From contig NC_056420.1 of NCBI RefSeq assembly GCF_905147365.1, forward strand, positions 8,442,001 through 8,506,000: a stretch of 64,000 bases of DNA, read 5' to 3'. Under the pieces are notes generated by a model that worked only from the letters and a program-made list of their open reading frames with translations, was not told the DNA's origin and did no database searches. The first letter of the stretch is position 1. Every line of letters begins with the position of its first letter. A program made the position numbers and the translations under genes. The DNA is from Aricia agestis. Its lineage: Eukaryota; Arthropoda; Insecta; Lepidoptera; Lycaenidae. Below, in pieces: positions 1 to 12,018 of the stretch.

Positions 1-281
1 GAGATTATAATTTCGTTTTAGTAAAAGCAGATAAATAATTATACTCGTAACTCTATTTTCAAGTTAAACGATTGATGTATAATATTGACCTTGTTTGGAG
101 CTGTGTTTCTTGCAAGGCTATTAGGAAGAGCTTAACAAAACTTAAGTTTACAAAATGGCTTTTGAAGCTTCAAAACCTAGCTAGGTTAAGAAGTAATTTA
201 TAATATGATACAGTCTAATAAAACAGAGCATTACTTGATTATTTGTTTCCATTATTTATTTAGTTAATAAACGAATAAAAA

Positions 282-544
282 CTACGAATAATAAAAACTA
301 AGGAAACGTAGGTAACTCCTTTGACTTCTACTTTTCAACCGTTTTGAATTTGGTTTCTTTTCGCACACTAAAATTTGGCAATAGCGACGAAACACAGTTA
401 ACACTCAAATTTACGAAATAAAGCCGTTGACATTTATTGTCACTTCTATATTTACACAAAATATACACAGGAGTCTAATATTTTGTAGACTCGTGGGCAA
501 ATTTGTTGACGCACTTACTTTTCCTTAGTTTTCATTGTTCGTAG
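282..544. mobile_element. hAT-type MITE (CTACGAATAATAAAAAC family), copy 1
   Basis: Inverted ends CTACGAATAATAAAAACTAA (282) and CTACGAACAATGAAAACTAA reversed (544). Flanking 8-mers AATAAAAA (274-281) and AGTAAAAA (545-552) match at 7 of 8. 263 bp, no coding. A solo end of the same family occurs near 21657. Confidence 0.8.
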
Positions 545-1208
545 AGTAAAAAGTATTTTCCCGTTAGAGTGGCCTTCCATGGTCCATGGTCCTCATAAAA
601 TTCATCAATTTTAATATCTTACTATTAATACAAGTTTGAGTTATGTATTTAAAATCAAACCCAGTTTTTATTCTATAAATATCCTTTTGATATTTGAATG
701 TTATTAATCAAATAATAAAAGTTAAGAATAAGTTATTAATCAAAGAATTCATTCTTTTTCGCTAATATCTCAATACAAATAGAACAATTTCTTGCCATTT
801 TCATAATAAAGATTTTTGTGTGTCAGAAAAAATTAAGATGAAAATATTCCATAAGTACTTATACATAATAACAGGAAATGTTTAAATATTATAATTCCAC
901 AATTTAGATATTACCGAACTGGTATCATTATAATAATATCATACTTTACATTGTATAAAGATAATAATTTATTATTTTAAATTTTTAACTGATAAAAAAA
1001 AGAATTAAACCCATTTAATAAGCGCAACGCGTAAATCTAGGACCTCGGTTAGTTAACTATAATATCTGGAACTTGGAAGTAAGACATTTTCTAAAGGTTT
1101 GTTCAATCGCAAGTTAATTTTGTGCAGATTCTACTTTTATACCTACAACAATAATCATATAAAAACTTCTTAAATTCATTTTATCTTTCTGAAATCAATT
1201 ATTATTAC

Positions 1209-1722
1209 TAGACATCGGATTATATGCACGATCAAAGTACCGAAATATGCATGCAAATATGCACGAAAAAATGGCCGAAATATGCACAATCAAAAGTCAC
1301 TAATATTATAAAAATGTATTCCTTTTGGAAGAGTTTTCTGGTGTTGCTCATAATAAATGCACTAATTTTCATAATTCCATTAAATCCAGGACTTTTTCTT
1401 CTTTCCTTTATTATTTTTTTTTTTCAAATGTGGCCAACTACAAAGAAACATTTTGTTTCTAGAAAGATATTGTACTTAGGGTGTATTGCGGAAGTCTTTA
1501 AACAAGAGTGGGCTACATATTTGAAGGATTTTGATAGATCAAATCACGAAACAGAGGAATGATAGATCATTCCTCTGTTTCGTGGCCTCGGTGTGTATTA
1601 TGATAGCTAGTTTGGAGACAACGAGGGCATAAAATGGCCGAAATATGCACTATCGCCTAAAAAGCCCCATTATATGCATTTGCATATGCAAGTATGCAAA
1701 AATGCATATAATCCGATGTCTA
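1209..1722. mobile_element. hAT-type MITE with a membrane-like ORF
   Basis: Inverted ends TAGACATCGGATTATATGCA at both sides and an exact 8-bp duplication ATTATTAC (1201-1208, 1723-1730). The subterminal motif GCCGAAATATGCAC repeats on both sides. The interior holds a 112-codon frame (1224-1562) with two hydrophobic stretches (residues ~36-52 and ~55-69), most likely chance, and an 18-bp-arm hairpin at 1545-1584. Confidence 0.87.
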
Positions 1723-1829
1723 ATTATTACATAGTTATAGTAGGGAGTATAAATTATACACTTAGTCATTGCCCACTTCTGTTTTTAATTACCTATTATG
1801 ACATTGTTTACCAATTCTGTACATTCTAG

Positions 1830-4800
1830 ATGACTTGATGCTGTACCGTTTCGTGCACAGCTGCTTCTTCGACATAGAGAAGGCTAAAGCCACACTAGAG
1901 AAGTTCAGCACAATAAGAGCTAGTGCGCCGGAGCTGTTTGGAAACAGAAATTTGGAAGCCGGTCCGCTGAAAGTCCAGGCTTCAGTTGTGTAAGTTACTT
2001 TTAACCGACTTCCAAAAAGGAGGAGGTTGTTCATCGATCACTTCGCCGTTTGTTGACCGATTTTCAAGATTTTTTTGCTATTGTATAAGGTATAATCCGA
2101 ATTTGGTACCATGTTCATAAAAGTGGTAACTTGATAATGGGAATCATAAGTAATCGAGGGAATTCCTCGCTATTTATACTAACAACCACAATTTATCTGG
2201 ATGACATTGTGATTTCGATTCAGCTGAAGTATTTCAATTTAAATGGAAACATATTATTATGGTGCTTTTGGATAAAAATTAAATGAAGTATTCTAAGTAA
2301 ATCTCACCAAGAAGTTAGATTTTGCACCAAGATATACCATGGTTAGAAGGTGGTGAACAGATCTCAGGCCTCCTCATAGATACATGTTTGGGGGTTTTGA
2401 CGTTGTTTCAAGAACTTAATGCATATGCTTAATGTACATAAGATTAATCGTCATCATCGTCACTATCCATAAACCTTGTAAAATCACATTACGACTCTAT
2501 TATTAGTATTATTATTTCATAGTTTTATACATCGACACAGATGTCTTTGATCATTATTCCGCTGTTCGTGGACCGATTTCAAAAATTATTTTGTTGTTGC
2601 ATAGGGTATAATCCGAATTTGGTACAATGATTACGAAGGTGATGATCTGATGATGGAATCTATGAGAGAAATTTATTAAAACACACGTGGTGGTTAAGAT
2701 GTTGTTTCTAGTAACTCAAACATAAGTTGCACATAAGTGAAATTTCATACGAAGGTGTCTCTGGATCCAAAGGCACTGAACGGAACTCCTGAACATTTAA
2801 AGATAAAACTTTGGAAATTTCAGTATCGCTTAGATAACTGCAAGCATTTACCACAATTTCACTTACAGTAATAATATAATGTGAACTTTAGTAGTGGTTA
2901 TTTAGGTACGCATAAGGTGGTCTTGTAGATAACTAAAAATAGTATAATTTTTATTTATAAACAAAAAATTGAACCCGACTTCCAAGGTAAAAACGATGAT
3001 CTAAAAAGTATGAAATAATTATTATTCTTCATTAGTGCCTTTTTCAAAATTCGACTAAACCTCAACTACTTCTGCACCCAATTTTCATTCTTTTGAAGTC
3101 GGTACCGGCAAAGTTCTATGACGAGGATCTCAATTCTGAGCTGGTATCTGAGTTATGAGTATCGCACTGAGCTTGTTCAATTTTAATTCCGTGCGAACTA
3201 TGTTTAAAAATCCTGGTGCATTTTTTAATAAAACGTCATAAGCTTTAAAAATGGGTAAGTATATAAAACTATCCCCGTAGTACTCCTCGAGTTACAGCGC
3301 CCGCATCGAGCGAAAAGACACGATAGAGCACGCACGAACTGATAGAAAGCAATCGACCAGGCATATAATGCCTTGCTTCGCAGCGAACGTGTTAAATTCA
3401 AACAAAAATCTTGTGAATGCTAGTGCCGCAAAATCCATGTACTACCAGATAAATTATTGTTTCTCTTAGGCAGATCGCGGATCTACGCTATTTGGTCGGG
3501 TTGTGTCAAGTCAACGATAATCGTGATCTGACAAATGAGATTTACATAGTTCGATTAAATTATCAGGATCGCCATCTGCATATATAATATAATATGATCC
3601 CTGATAGTACCCTATAAATTATAATAAGATTAAAAATATTTTTTTTCAGTGACACCTGTGTATACGACATATCAAATAACAGAAAACTACTTATATGGCA
3701 AATGAACGACCCGGGTTTCGACATATACAACTACGTATCCGACTGCAAGCTATTCACAATGATGTTCGACGTGTATCTACTGACGGAAACAGACGTTAAA
3801 GATGGCGTCGTGGCCATATTAGACGCTAAGCATATCAACTACAAGTTCATGAAAACTCTCAACTTGTTCATAAGCAAAAAGATACTTAAATACCAGCTGG
3901 TAAGTTCTTTTATGAAGACTACGTGCTCGACACTGTGCATCGCTAGAGAATGGGGGTACGATTTTCAAATAACCAATTGTTACCTATTTGAAAATCGAGA
4001 CGACCTCTGTGGCTCAATGGTTGAGTGAGTGGCAGCTCAAGCCGGGGGTTGCGGGTTCGAATCCCGCTGATGGAACAAAAAGTTTTCAATGTTCCTGGGT
4101 CATGGATGTGTATTAAGTATTATGTGTATGATATAATAAAAATCCTAAATATATTATGTACTTATATAGTATAAAAGTATTCAATACATTTCCGTTGTCT
4201 GGTACCCGTAACACAAGTCCTTCAGGTACTTAGCACGGGGCCAGACTGACGTGGTGTGAAGCGTCCATAGATATTATAATATTATTATTATTATAATGGT
4301 TGTCTTACTCGAGCCATATAGCATGATGTGTCGCGTTACAGCCTCAAATTAAAGCGAGTTTAGAGCTTCATTTTATACATATAATTACTTCTTCTTCGGC
4401 TTCGCTCGCGTTAAGAAGTATTATTATATGTATACAATCTTTCTTCCCATATTTTATCCCCTTAGGGGTAGAATTGATCAAAATCCTTTCTTAGCGTATG
4501 CCTACGTCATATAACATCTACCTGCATGCCAAATTTCAGCCCGATCCGTCCAAAGATTTTGGCTGTGCGTTGATAGATCACTATTTCAGTCAGTCAGTCT
4601 GAGTTATATAAGTATCCCGCGTATAATACTTATATCCTGAGTTATATAAGTATAGATGTCCCGCGCGGCTTCGCCCGCGTAAATTAGGAATTTTACGGAA
4701 ATCGTAAATTTTTTTGCAACAAAATAGCTGATGTCTCTTCACGTAGTCTACTCTATATCTGTGCCAAATAACATACAAAATTGCTTCAGTAGTTCGTGAG

Positions 4801-7800
4801 ATAAACCCTTTCTAATAATTTTCCGTTTTAACCACATTTCCTCTGTTTCTTTGGTCCTATTAGTTTTAGCGTGTTTAAATAGCCTATAGCCTTCTTTGAT
4901 AAATGAGCTATCTAACACTGAAATATTTTTTTTTAATCGGACCAATAGTTCCTGAGATTAGCGTGTTCGATCAAACAAACATTTTTTAAATCGCTTGACA
5001 AAATCGAATCTTGATCTAAATGACTATGAAAAATAGGTACCAAATACCAATAATAGGGTCATAATAGGCTTATAATCATGGGATGCATTTTAGGTATAAT
5101 ATGGTAGTGATGATGATGATGAATGTAATTTATATAGTAGCATATTATGCTTTCCGTTCTTAAAACAATGCCGAAACTCCCAAACTTGTATGTATAAGGA
5201 ATCCGGAGTTCTCTCAGCAACTTCCCAACCTAATCATGGTATACCTTTGTGCAAAATCTTACTTGTTGGTAGCATATGCTTAGACTAATTCTCACGAAAC
5301 CGAAGTCACCGCATGTTTCCATATAAATTTTGAGGAGTTCCCACGATTACCCATGGATTCCAGCATCAGATCGCCAGCATCAGATACGCCAAAAGAAAAA
5401 ATTTGAAAATTGGTTCACAAACGGCGGAGTAATCGTTGAATATAAAAAAACGAACATAACACCTCCTCCATTTTGAAAGTCGGTTAAAATTGTAGCCTAT
5501 GTGTTACTCTGATGTATAAGCTATATTATTGTAAAGTTTCATTAAGATACATTCAGTAGCTTTTGCGTGAAAGAGTAACAAACATCCATACATCCATACA
5601 TCCACACATCCATACATCCAAACAAACTTTCGCGTTTATAATATAAGTAGGATATATTTAGATTCAGATTATAGTTTATGGTTCGAGCATAAAGTTAATA
5701 TTCCGCTAGGTATATTAACTTTATGGGTTCGAGCAATATTACAGACGATGCTGCTCACCATTTCTGTTATCCTTGAACTTGGCTTGACACGCTACCGCGT
5801 ATCTACGCTCGATTTCATTTAAACCTGTTAGTTAATTAAAAGCGTATTGCAATATAATGTATTAAATATCATTTTATTTTATCTTAACTTAATACGGTCA
5901 GAAGTGTTGGCTAGAAGTTAGTAAAAAGAAAAAATACATTGTTAAATAGCGATAATAATATATCTTACTCATTATTATACAAAATTAATAATTATCTTGC
6001 TTTTGTAACAGGGTAGATAAGTACTTAATTATTATATTATACTAGCTGTTGCCCGCGACTTCGTCCGCGTGGACTTCAGTTTATAGCGCGCGATGTCAAC
6101 AAAATTGGTGTCAAAAGCTTTTATAAAAAAAACCCTGGTACCCCTTAAATCAAAACAGCTGTGCAGTGTGCACATAATATTTCATTTTTAAAATTAAACT
6201 TTATATTTTATTCCAAATTTTAAAGCTTATTTAGCCCCCCAATTACCTACACAACTTTACCCATAAACTATTTATCATTAAGGTTACGTCACTGTATACA
6301 GGGTGTAACAAAAATAAGTGATAATACTTTAGGGTGTGTACGTGTTCCTTGTATAGAGTTCACTGTGAAAGTAGCAGCTCTGAAAGACGAAAAAATTTTT
6401 TCACTTTTGTATGGGCAAGGGTCCGAGCGTCACGAGTTCCCCATACAAAAGTGAAAAAAAATGTTAAAGTATTATCACTTATTTTTGTTACACACTGTAT
6501 AATATAAAGTACTGACTTACTAAATAACGTAAAAAACAATTAATAACAATCGAAACTTGAACGTATGATGATACCACCTCTTATAGAAAGATGTTGGGCA
6601 AGCGTTAGCGCGATGTAAGAGACGCACGGCGCCATCTAGTATGAATTTTTGGAACTAACTTAATTTGAACAAATTTTCGTATTTTCACCCCCTTACAACC
6701 CTTTTTTCCAGTAAAAAAGTAGCCTATGTCCTTTCTCAGGCTTTAGACTATCTGTATACAAAATTTCATTACAATCGGTTCGGTAGTTTTGGCGTGAAAG
6801 CGAGACAGACAGACAGACAGACAGAGATACTTTCGCATTTATAATATTATTATAGTAAATTATAGTAATTATAGTATTAGTATAGATAATAATATATTAA
6901 TAATTATGACACATTTATTTATATACTGCATTGTATAATATAAAAGTGCGCTACATATTTTAACACGAACGTTTTAATTATGTATACTATTAATTATAAT
7001 TTATAGTTTTATTACTTTTTTTTTCTCGCGAGTCTCGATAATAGGTACAGTATACTTTTTACAGGTTAGAGACTATAGGTTATTAATTATTATTTAATTT
7101 GGGATTTAGAACACACTTATTTTCTCTAATTGGTCTTCGAACTTTATTTTCATTATTATTTAGCCTCCAGATAACTGAAAAAAATAAAAAATAAAAAAGT
7201 ATGTACTCGTAGTAGTATTACTACTTCAATAAGTCGCGTTAAGTCCCGATTAAAAAGTTTTAGCCTCCAGATGTCATTTCGTTTTAACTACATTTTACCA
7301 AATGTATGGTCACCTCGTCCGCGGTCCGTCGCTCCATTGCTTCGATGTATTCTACATAATTATATTATTATAATATTATGTTTAGCATTAATATTGGGTT
7401 TCAGACGTATGCGCTATCTGCGCGGATTCAGCTCGCATGTTTTCTCAAAGGCGCCGTTAGGGTGTCTACTGGTCTATGTGTACCTATTTATATATGGAGT
7501 TTAAAAAAGAGTTAACTGTGAGCAGCGCTGTCACACCAAAATGTTCACAGGGAACTCCAACTCAACAAAAACAAAAACTCCAGGGTGTGCAAAAAGTGAT
7601 ATTTATATTCTTATACCAGTGTGACGTGTGCAGGAGTCGCTGCCGGTGCGGATCCAGCAGCTACACGTGGTGAACGCGGCGCCCATCATAGACACCTTGC
7701 TCACCGCCTTCAAGCCCTTCATATCCCGGGAAATTATTGACATGGTAGGTGTTAAAGCCGTGTGTGTGGTGTCCGTGACACGCTGCCGGTGCGGATTCAG

Positions 7801-9158
7801 AAGCTGCACGCGGTGAACGCGGCGCTTATTGCGGTTGCTGCCGTGTACGTGGTGTCCAGGAGCCTTCAAGCCATTAATGTCCCGGGAGATTATTGACGTT
7901 TTATTGACTTAGTATGTGTTGTAGCCATGTACGTGATGTCCTGGAGCCTTCAAGCTATTCAAGTCCAGGGAGATTATTGACATAGTGCGTAATGCATGTA
8001 CTTGAACGTATGTGGTGGCTCCCGGTCATTTGGCGATGCAGGATGGTGGTGACTGGTGGTACAACAAACGCCACAATCCAGCGTCGCGCAAAAAGTTTTC
8101 AAACCGGAAGGCCACCCCTCAAAAAGCAATGTAATATAAAAAAAATTACTCTTTATTTTTTATTTTAACTTTGCGTAGAGCGCATTATAGTATGATTTAA
8201 ATATTTCGTTGGGTTGTAAATTGTAATACCAATAACTTAAACTATTTTGCTTTTAAATTTCTGTAGGCATTATTTACGGTAATAATGATCGTTCTTTTTA
8301 CTTATTAGTAACATTATGAATTCTTCGTTTATTTCAGCTTAAATTTCATTCACCATCGTCGAACTCTCTATTCGAGCACCTAGAGAAGGACGACCTGCCT
8401 TCTGACTACGGCGGCACCCTGCCCTCGGTGGAGGTCAAGAAACATGAGATATATGATAAATTGAAGGAAATTGGGTAAATCTTCTGAATGTAAACTTAAA
8501 GACGAGTTAATAACACTTTAATTAAGTGATATTTTTTGCACTTTAGTCTCAGTGTATGGCTATTTCATTCTTTTAACTTGACTACAGCCAAAAGAAAAAT
8601 AAATGTATTTTTTGTTTGTAATTTTTTTTATGTACATAACTATAATGTAGTAAGATTAAAGTGCAGACAGCAGACTGCGGAAATTGTAATAAAAAACTAC
8701 AGTAACATAAAGATACAATTTTAAAAAATACGATGATTAATGCACATTGCACAGGCCGTAAGAAAAGTCTGTTTAATAATTTTTTTTTTCTTGTGTGACT
8801 AAATATACGGAAAATGCCTGAAGAAAATCAATAGTCACTTGATTTTGTTACATTATAGCATATTTCTTTATGTACTATCAGGAAAGGCAAATGGCGGGGC
8901 TGCTATTTGGTCGCGTCATTTCAAGCCCAGCCGAAATATCACATCCATAATCCAACATTAAATTGACATAACCCGACCAAATGACTTAGGTCTTCAAACT
9001 GCCTATAAACCAATTTCTTCTATGGTACAACGTAGCTAATTCTCTATTTTATTTTCAGTGATGTGGTGTACAAAGACGACCTCTGGGCAGCCATCGGCAA
9101 AAAAGACATTGACCTATCCATGGACAACGGAAGTTTTCGCACACTTGATTTTGATTGA
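1830..9158 (+). CDS. CRAL-TRIO lipid-transfer protein, gene A (5' partial)
   Basis: Probable cytosolic carrier of small lipophilic ligands (alpha-tocopherol transfer protein/clavesin-like, Sec14 fold). Visible exons: 1830-1989, 3650-3899, 7634-7744, 8338-8474, 9059-9158, all with AG/GT borders; joined they read 251 codons without a break and stop with TGA. The first visible exon (DDLMLYRFVHSCFFDIEKAK) is the helical CRAL-TRIO N-terminal region. Exons 3650-3899 and 7634-7744 form the lipid-binding core (QQLHVVNAAP), and 8338-8474 carries the family's LPSDYGG turn. About 26-29 N-terminal residues, one exon in the sister genes, were not found in 1-1829 and probably lie left of the window. A possible AATAAA signal is at 9431. 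The family is confident; the ligand is unknown. Confidence 0.88.
2005..3110 (+). repeat. CCGACTTCCAAAAAGGAGG repeat family, degenerate
   Basis: Repeated blocks (CCGACTTCCAAAAAGGAGG, GACCGATTTTCAA, TTTGGTACCATG, and TTTGAAGTCGGT at the far end). Related pieces, some reversed, at 5160-5490, 11740-11770, 14930-15385, 23625-23850 and 24030-24190. Class not determined. In gene A's intron. Confidence 0.6.
3998..4291 (+). mobile_element. tRNA-derived SINE, full length
   Basis: The tRNA-like head has a pol III A box TGGCTCAATGG (4010-4020) and a B box GGTTCGAATCC (4054-4064). The body has ATGTTCCTGGGTCATGG (4089) and a 3' block with CCGTTGTCTGGTACCCG and GGTACTTAGCACGGGG, ending in an ATT-rich tail (4268-4295). 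It lies in intron 3900-7633 of gene A. Typical of lepidopteran SINEs; the exact family was not assigned. Confidence 0.85.
4375..4620 (+). repeat. GATCAAAATCCTTTCTTAGCG repeat, copy 1
   Basis: Shares ATTGATCAAAATCCTTTCTT, ACATCTACCTGCATGCCAAA and TGTGCGTTGATAGATCAC with 11040-11275 and 46724-46940. Starts near a CTTCGCTCGCG motif and ends in TATATAAGTATA. SINE-like dispersed repeat of unknown class. Confidence 0.65.
5688..5725. mobile_element. 38-bp TIR-only hAT-type insertion
   Basis: The insertion consists of a left end CATAAAGTTAATATTCCG and a right end CTAGGTATATTAACTTTATG, i.e. the two inverted ends of the element at 38491-38785 with nothing between. An exact 8-bp duplication GGTTCGAG flanks it (5680-5687, 5726-5733). 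Confidence 0.85.
6045..6860 (+). repeat. CCCGCGACTTCGTCCGCG SINE-like repeat, split
   Basis: Begins ACTAGCTGTTGCCCGCGACT and ends (CAGA)n-GATACTTTCGCATTTATAAT. The mariner-like foldback 6297-6499 is inserted within it. Confidence 0.6.
6297..6499. mobile_element. mariner-like foldback (CAGGGTGTAAC family), copy 1
   Basis: Inverted ends ACAGGGTGTAACAAAAATAA / ACAGTGTGTAACAAAAATAA with TA at both borders (TATA on each side). It inserted within a member of the degenerate SINE-like family spanning 6045-6860. Confidence 0.78.
7775..7981 (+). pseudogene. Decayed tandem copies of gene A's third-last exon
   Basis: Directly after exon 7634-7744 the intron repeats it in pieces. 7780-7830 resembles the exon's 5' half (GCTGCCGGTGCGGATTCAG). 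7858-7897 and 7942-7981 each resemble its 3' third (the CTTCAAGCC to GGGAGATTATTGAC part). Between and after them come four diverged copies of the donor-side intron piece ending in GTGGTGTCC or similar (7745-7774, 7831-7857, ~7914-7941, ~7990-8020). The copies have no complete frame and no usable acceptor-donor pair that I can see, so they look like relics, not alternative exons. The shared intron pieces show that the duplicated unit included the splice donor. Confidence 0.75.
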
Positions 9159-9462
9159 TAGAAAAATTGATACAAAATATAGTGATCTCATAAATGTATA
9201 CATTGCTCCAAAAATATTGACTAAGCTATATGGTATATAGCTAATTTTGCTCCAATAATATGAAAATAATGCGATGAAAATATTTTGGTCGAAAGAAACA
9301 TTTATTAGATTATTATAACTATTGAGTATTGTTGTACCTATATTATAATATTATGTTATGCTGGAACTTGGCTTGACACGCTACCGCGTGTCTAGATTAT
9401 AGAAGGAATGTGTCGTGAACAATTTAATAGAATAAAAAATAAATATGTAAATAGTGTATAGT

Positions 9463-9650
9463 CAATGAATCATCCGCGTCTCTCAGATTTCAGGTTCAAA
9501 CTGCTGAACCGATTTTGCTGGAATTTGGTATGGAGATGGATGGATGGAGAGGATACTTTTTATCCCGGAAAAATGTACGGCTTCCGCGCGATGAACTTTA
9601 GGCGCAACAGAGTTGCAGCCTGCAGACGTCATCTAATTTGTAAATAAACA
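9463..9650 (-). repeat. GACGCCCGCAACTCCGTTGCG repeat, copy 6
   Basis: Reverse, diverged copy downstream of gene A; it lacks the CAGA tail. Confidence 0.55.
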
Positions 9651-9680
9651 ACTTTATCACAACAAATAATAAGATCCTAA

Positions 9681-9799
9681 TTGAATATAGGCAACATCAA
9701 TGTAAAGGACATTGCTAATCCTTATATGGAAGTTGGCCCAAGTGCTGCCCACAATGAAGCCATGGTGCATTTTGTTCCTCAGGCCAACCCTAACCTGTA
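9681..9799 (+). other. Short open C-terminal-like reading frame, unrecognised
   Basis: A 39-codon frame ends in TAA at 9797-9799 and reads VKDIANPYMEVGPSAAHNEA then MVHFVPQANPNL. A possible splice acceptor (ATATAG) ends at 9690. The residue mix (Pro, Gly, Ala, acidic and His, not the Ile/Lys/Asn of translated AT-rich noise) looks like real protein. I do not recognise it. It could be the last exon of a gene whose other exons are not visible, or a captured gene fragment: it lies just after a repeat copy (9463-9650). Low confidence that it is expressed. Confidence 0.3.
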
Positions 9800-11030
9800 A
9801 ACCAAAGCGCTCGAAAATCTATCCCAGGGATCAAGAGAATTTTTTTTTGTTTGTAGTGAATTATTTATTTACGAAAAATGAATTTGACAATAAAAAGCAA
9901 CTATTGCATAATTATTACTTCAGTTTAACATCATCATATCGTCACAGGACGTCCACTTCTATAGTTTTACATATATTAATATAAATCAATATTATTCATA
10001 AATCGATATTTACAATAATTAACATAACTAATCAGTTGGTAACAGCTGTGGCAGTGAATAGTACTTATTGTACTGTAATAGTATATCTATAAAAATACTA
10101 TTCAACATTTACATTAGAATCATTATCATCATCATCATTTCAGCCACAGGATAACATAACAATAAAACAAATAAGATACTAGTCGTCATCATCGTCGTCG
10201 ATTATAATTCTATCTAGGAATAAAGCAGGGCACCTTATCGCGTCGAGATGCCTAGCCCACCCCAAAAACCATATTATGCACATGGTAGGTATTTTTTATC
10301 GGAGCGGAGCATACAAAAGACCGGTTTAAGGAGTTATGCGATACGTATGACAGGAATGAGTTAGGTGTGCATTTTTGAGCGTGAAAATGTAACTAATTAA
10401 ACAAAAAATACCTCAAACACCAGAAAAACCTTAGAAAATAAGATGTATTCAAATTAATAGCTCCTGGGACCGATTTTCTTTTAATTATTTTTTTAATGTA
10501 TTGTAGTCCAAGGAGAACTAGTTGGCACTACTCCCACGTGTGGGCACCACTTGGGCCAAACCCTGTCAATGTCCTTTACTATTATATTTTATACATTATA
10601 AAATAGGGGTGTGTTTACATTTTTTTGTAACTCCCCCGTTGACTTTGTTATAATCTTAATCATATTTGTTAAAATACAAACATCAGTTATTAAAAACGTT
10701 TTATTATATTTTATTTTTAATTAAAGATTATTTTTATTTTTTAACATTATTGCACTTCCTCAAACATTATCATTCCTTCGTACTTATTTCATTTTAGTAT
10801 TTTTCTTCTACATTTCACCTATTTGTCTAAAAAACCTTGAAATTAGAAATGTGCTCAGTATCATTATCTATACTAATATTATAATTTATAATATTAGGGA
10901 GCTATAACTACTACTGAAATAGCTAACTCCTTCTTACTTTTACTTACTTAGTTTTTTATTTTATTTCGTCCCCCTAACATTATCAGGGCTATTTATTTTC
11001 TATTCGTCTATAAATACAATTTGTCTAATT
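9800..11030. other. Intergenic, AT-rich, nothing recognised
   Basis: No gene, RNA or resolved element. Contains ATC-rich and GTCGTCATCATCGTCGTCG-like triplet runs (10120-10200). Confidence 0.5.
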
Positions 11031-11039
11031 AGCCTTATA

Positions 11040-11275
11040 TATGTAACAACGATTTTGCCCGCGGCTTAGTATTATTATATGTAACAAACTTTCATCCCCT
11101 ATTTTAACCCCTTGGAGGTAGAATTGATCAAAATCCTTTCTTAGCGGATGGCTACGTCATATCATCTACCTGCATGCCAAATCGCCTGATCGGTCCAGTG
11201 GTTTGGGCTGTGCGTTGATAGATCACCATGTCAGTCAGTCACCTTTGAGTTTTATATATATAGATATGATGGAAT
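11040..11275 (+). repeat. GATCAAAATCCTTTCTTAGCG repeat, copy 2
   Basis: Intergenic copy ending GAGTTTTATATATATAGATA. Confidence 0.65.
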
Positions 11276-12018
11276 TAACACTAGATTCAAATACCATACT
11301 CAGCTTACGAGAGCTATAACTACTTTATTCTATTGATTATATTTTTACAGTAACCTTTAGTTCTCTGATGATGATGCTAACTGGTATCTCAGGAAGAGTG
11401 TAATGAGTTCCATCTGATAATGTTCAGCCCGGTGAAACTGTAGGATGCCAACAATCCGAGTACCTATTGCGTAATAAGTAATAATTAGGTATTCGAGTTA
11501 CCTTCACGATCTCTTTTGCAGTTTCAGCACCAACGATAGAGCGAAAATCGTGTGCCTACAGCTTGCATAATAATATTATTTTAGAGCGAAGCCACATATT
11601 AATTTTTATTTTCCGAAAAAATAATCTATTTTATTATATAATAAGTGTCTGTCCGTGTGTCAGACACACATGATGATTAAATACACCGTGGAGTCATAAA
11701 AATAGAGCATACCTATCCATTATTTTTTAACAAAAAATTAAAACCGACTTCCAAGGTAAAAACAAAAGTAGGTAATATTCTTAAAAATAATCTAAAAAGA
11801 ATCAAATAATATTTGACCTTTTTTGTTAAAAAATAATAATTTTACCCTTTTTAGTTACCTATGAGACCACAAGACTACTTATAGCTTGTTTGTCTTAGAG
11901 TTGTACATATTATTACTAGCGGTCGCCCGCGGCTCCGCCCGCGTGGATGTCGGTTACGGCTGCAAAAAGCCTACCCAGGGAAGACTCGGTCAGCAAAATG
12001 ATTCCCAGATCAATTATA

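Noticed and set aside
4000..4075. Functional tRNA gene
   Set aside because: A and B boxes are present but the sequence does not fold into a full cloverleaf by eye and continues into a SINE body with an ATT-rich tail.
7603..7869. 88-codon minus-strand frame
   Set aside because: Antisense to the gene A exon and its decayed copies; its apparent internal repeats come from that duplication.
7780..7897. Alternative (mutually exclusive) exon of gene A
   Set aside because: The copies are incomplete, lack a continuous frame and lack a matching acceptor and donor; relics fit better.
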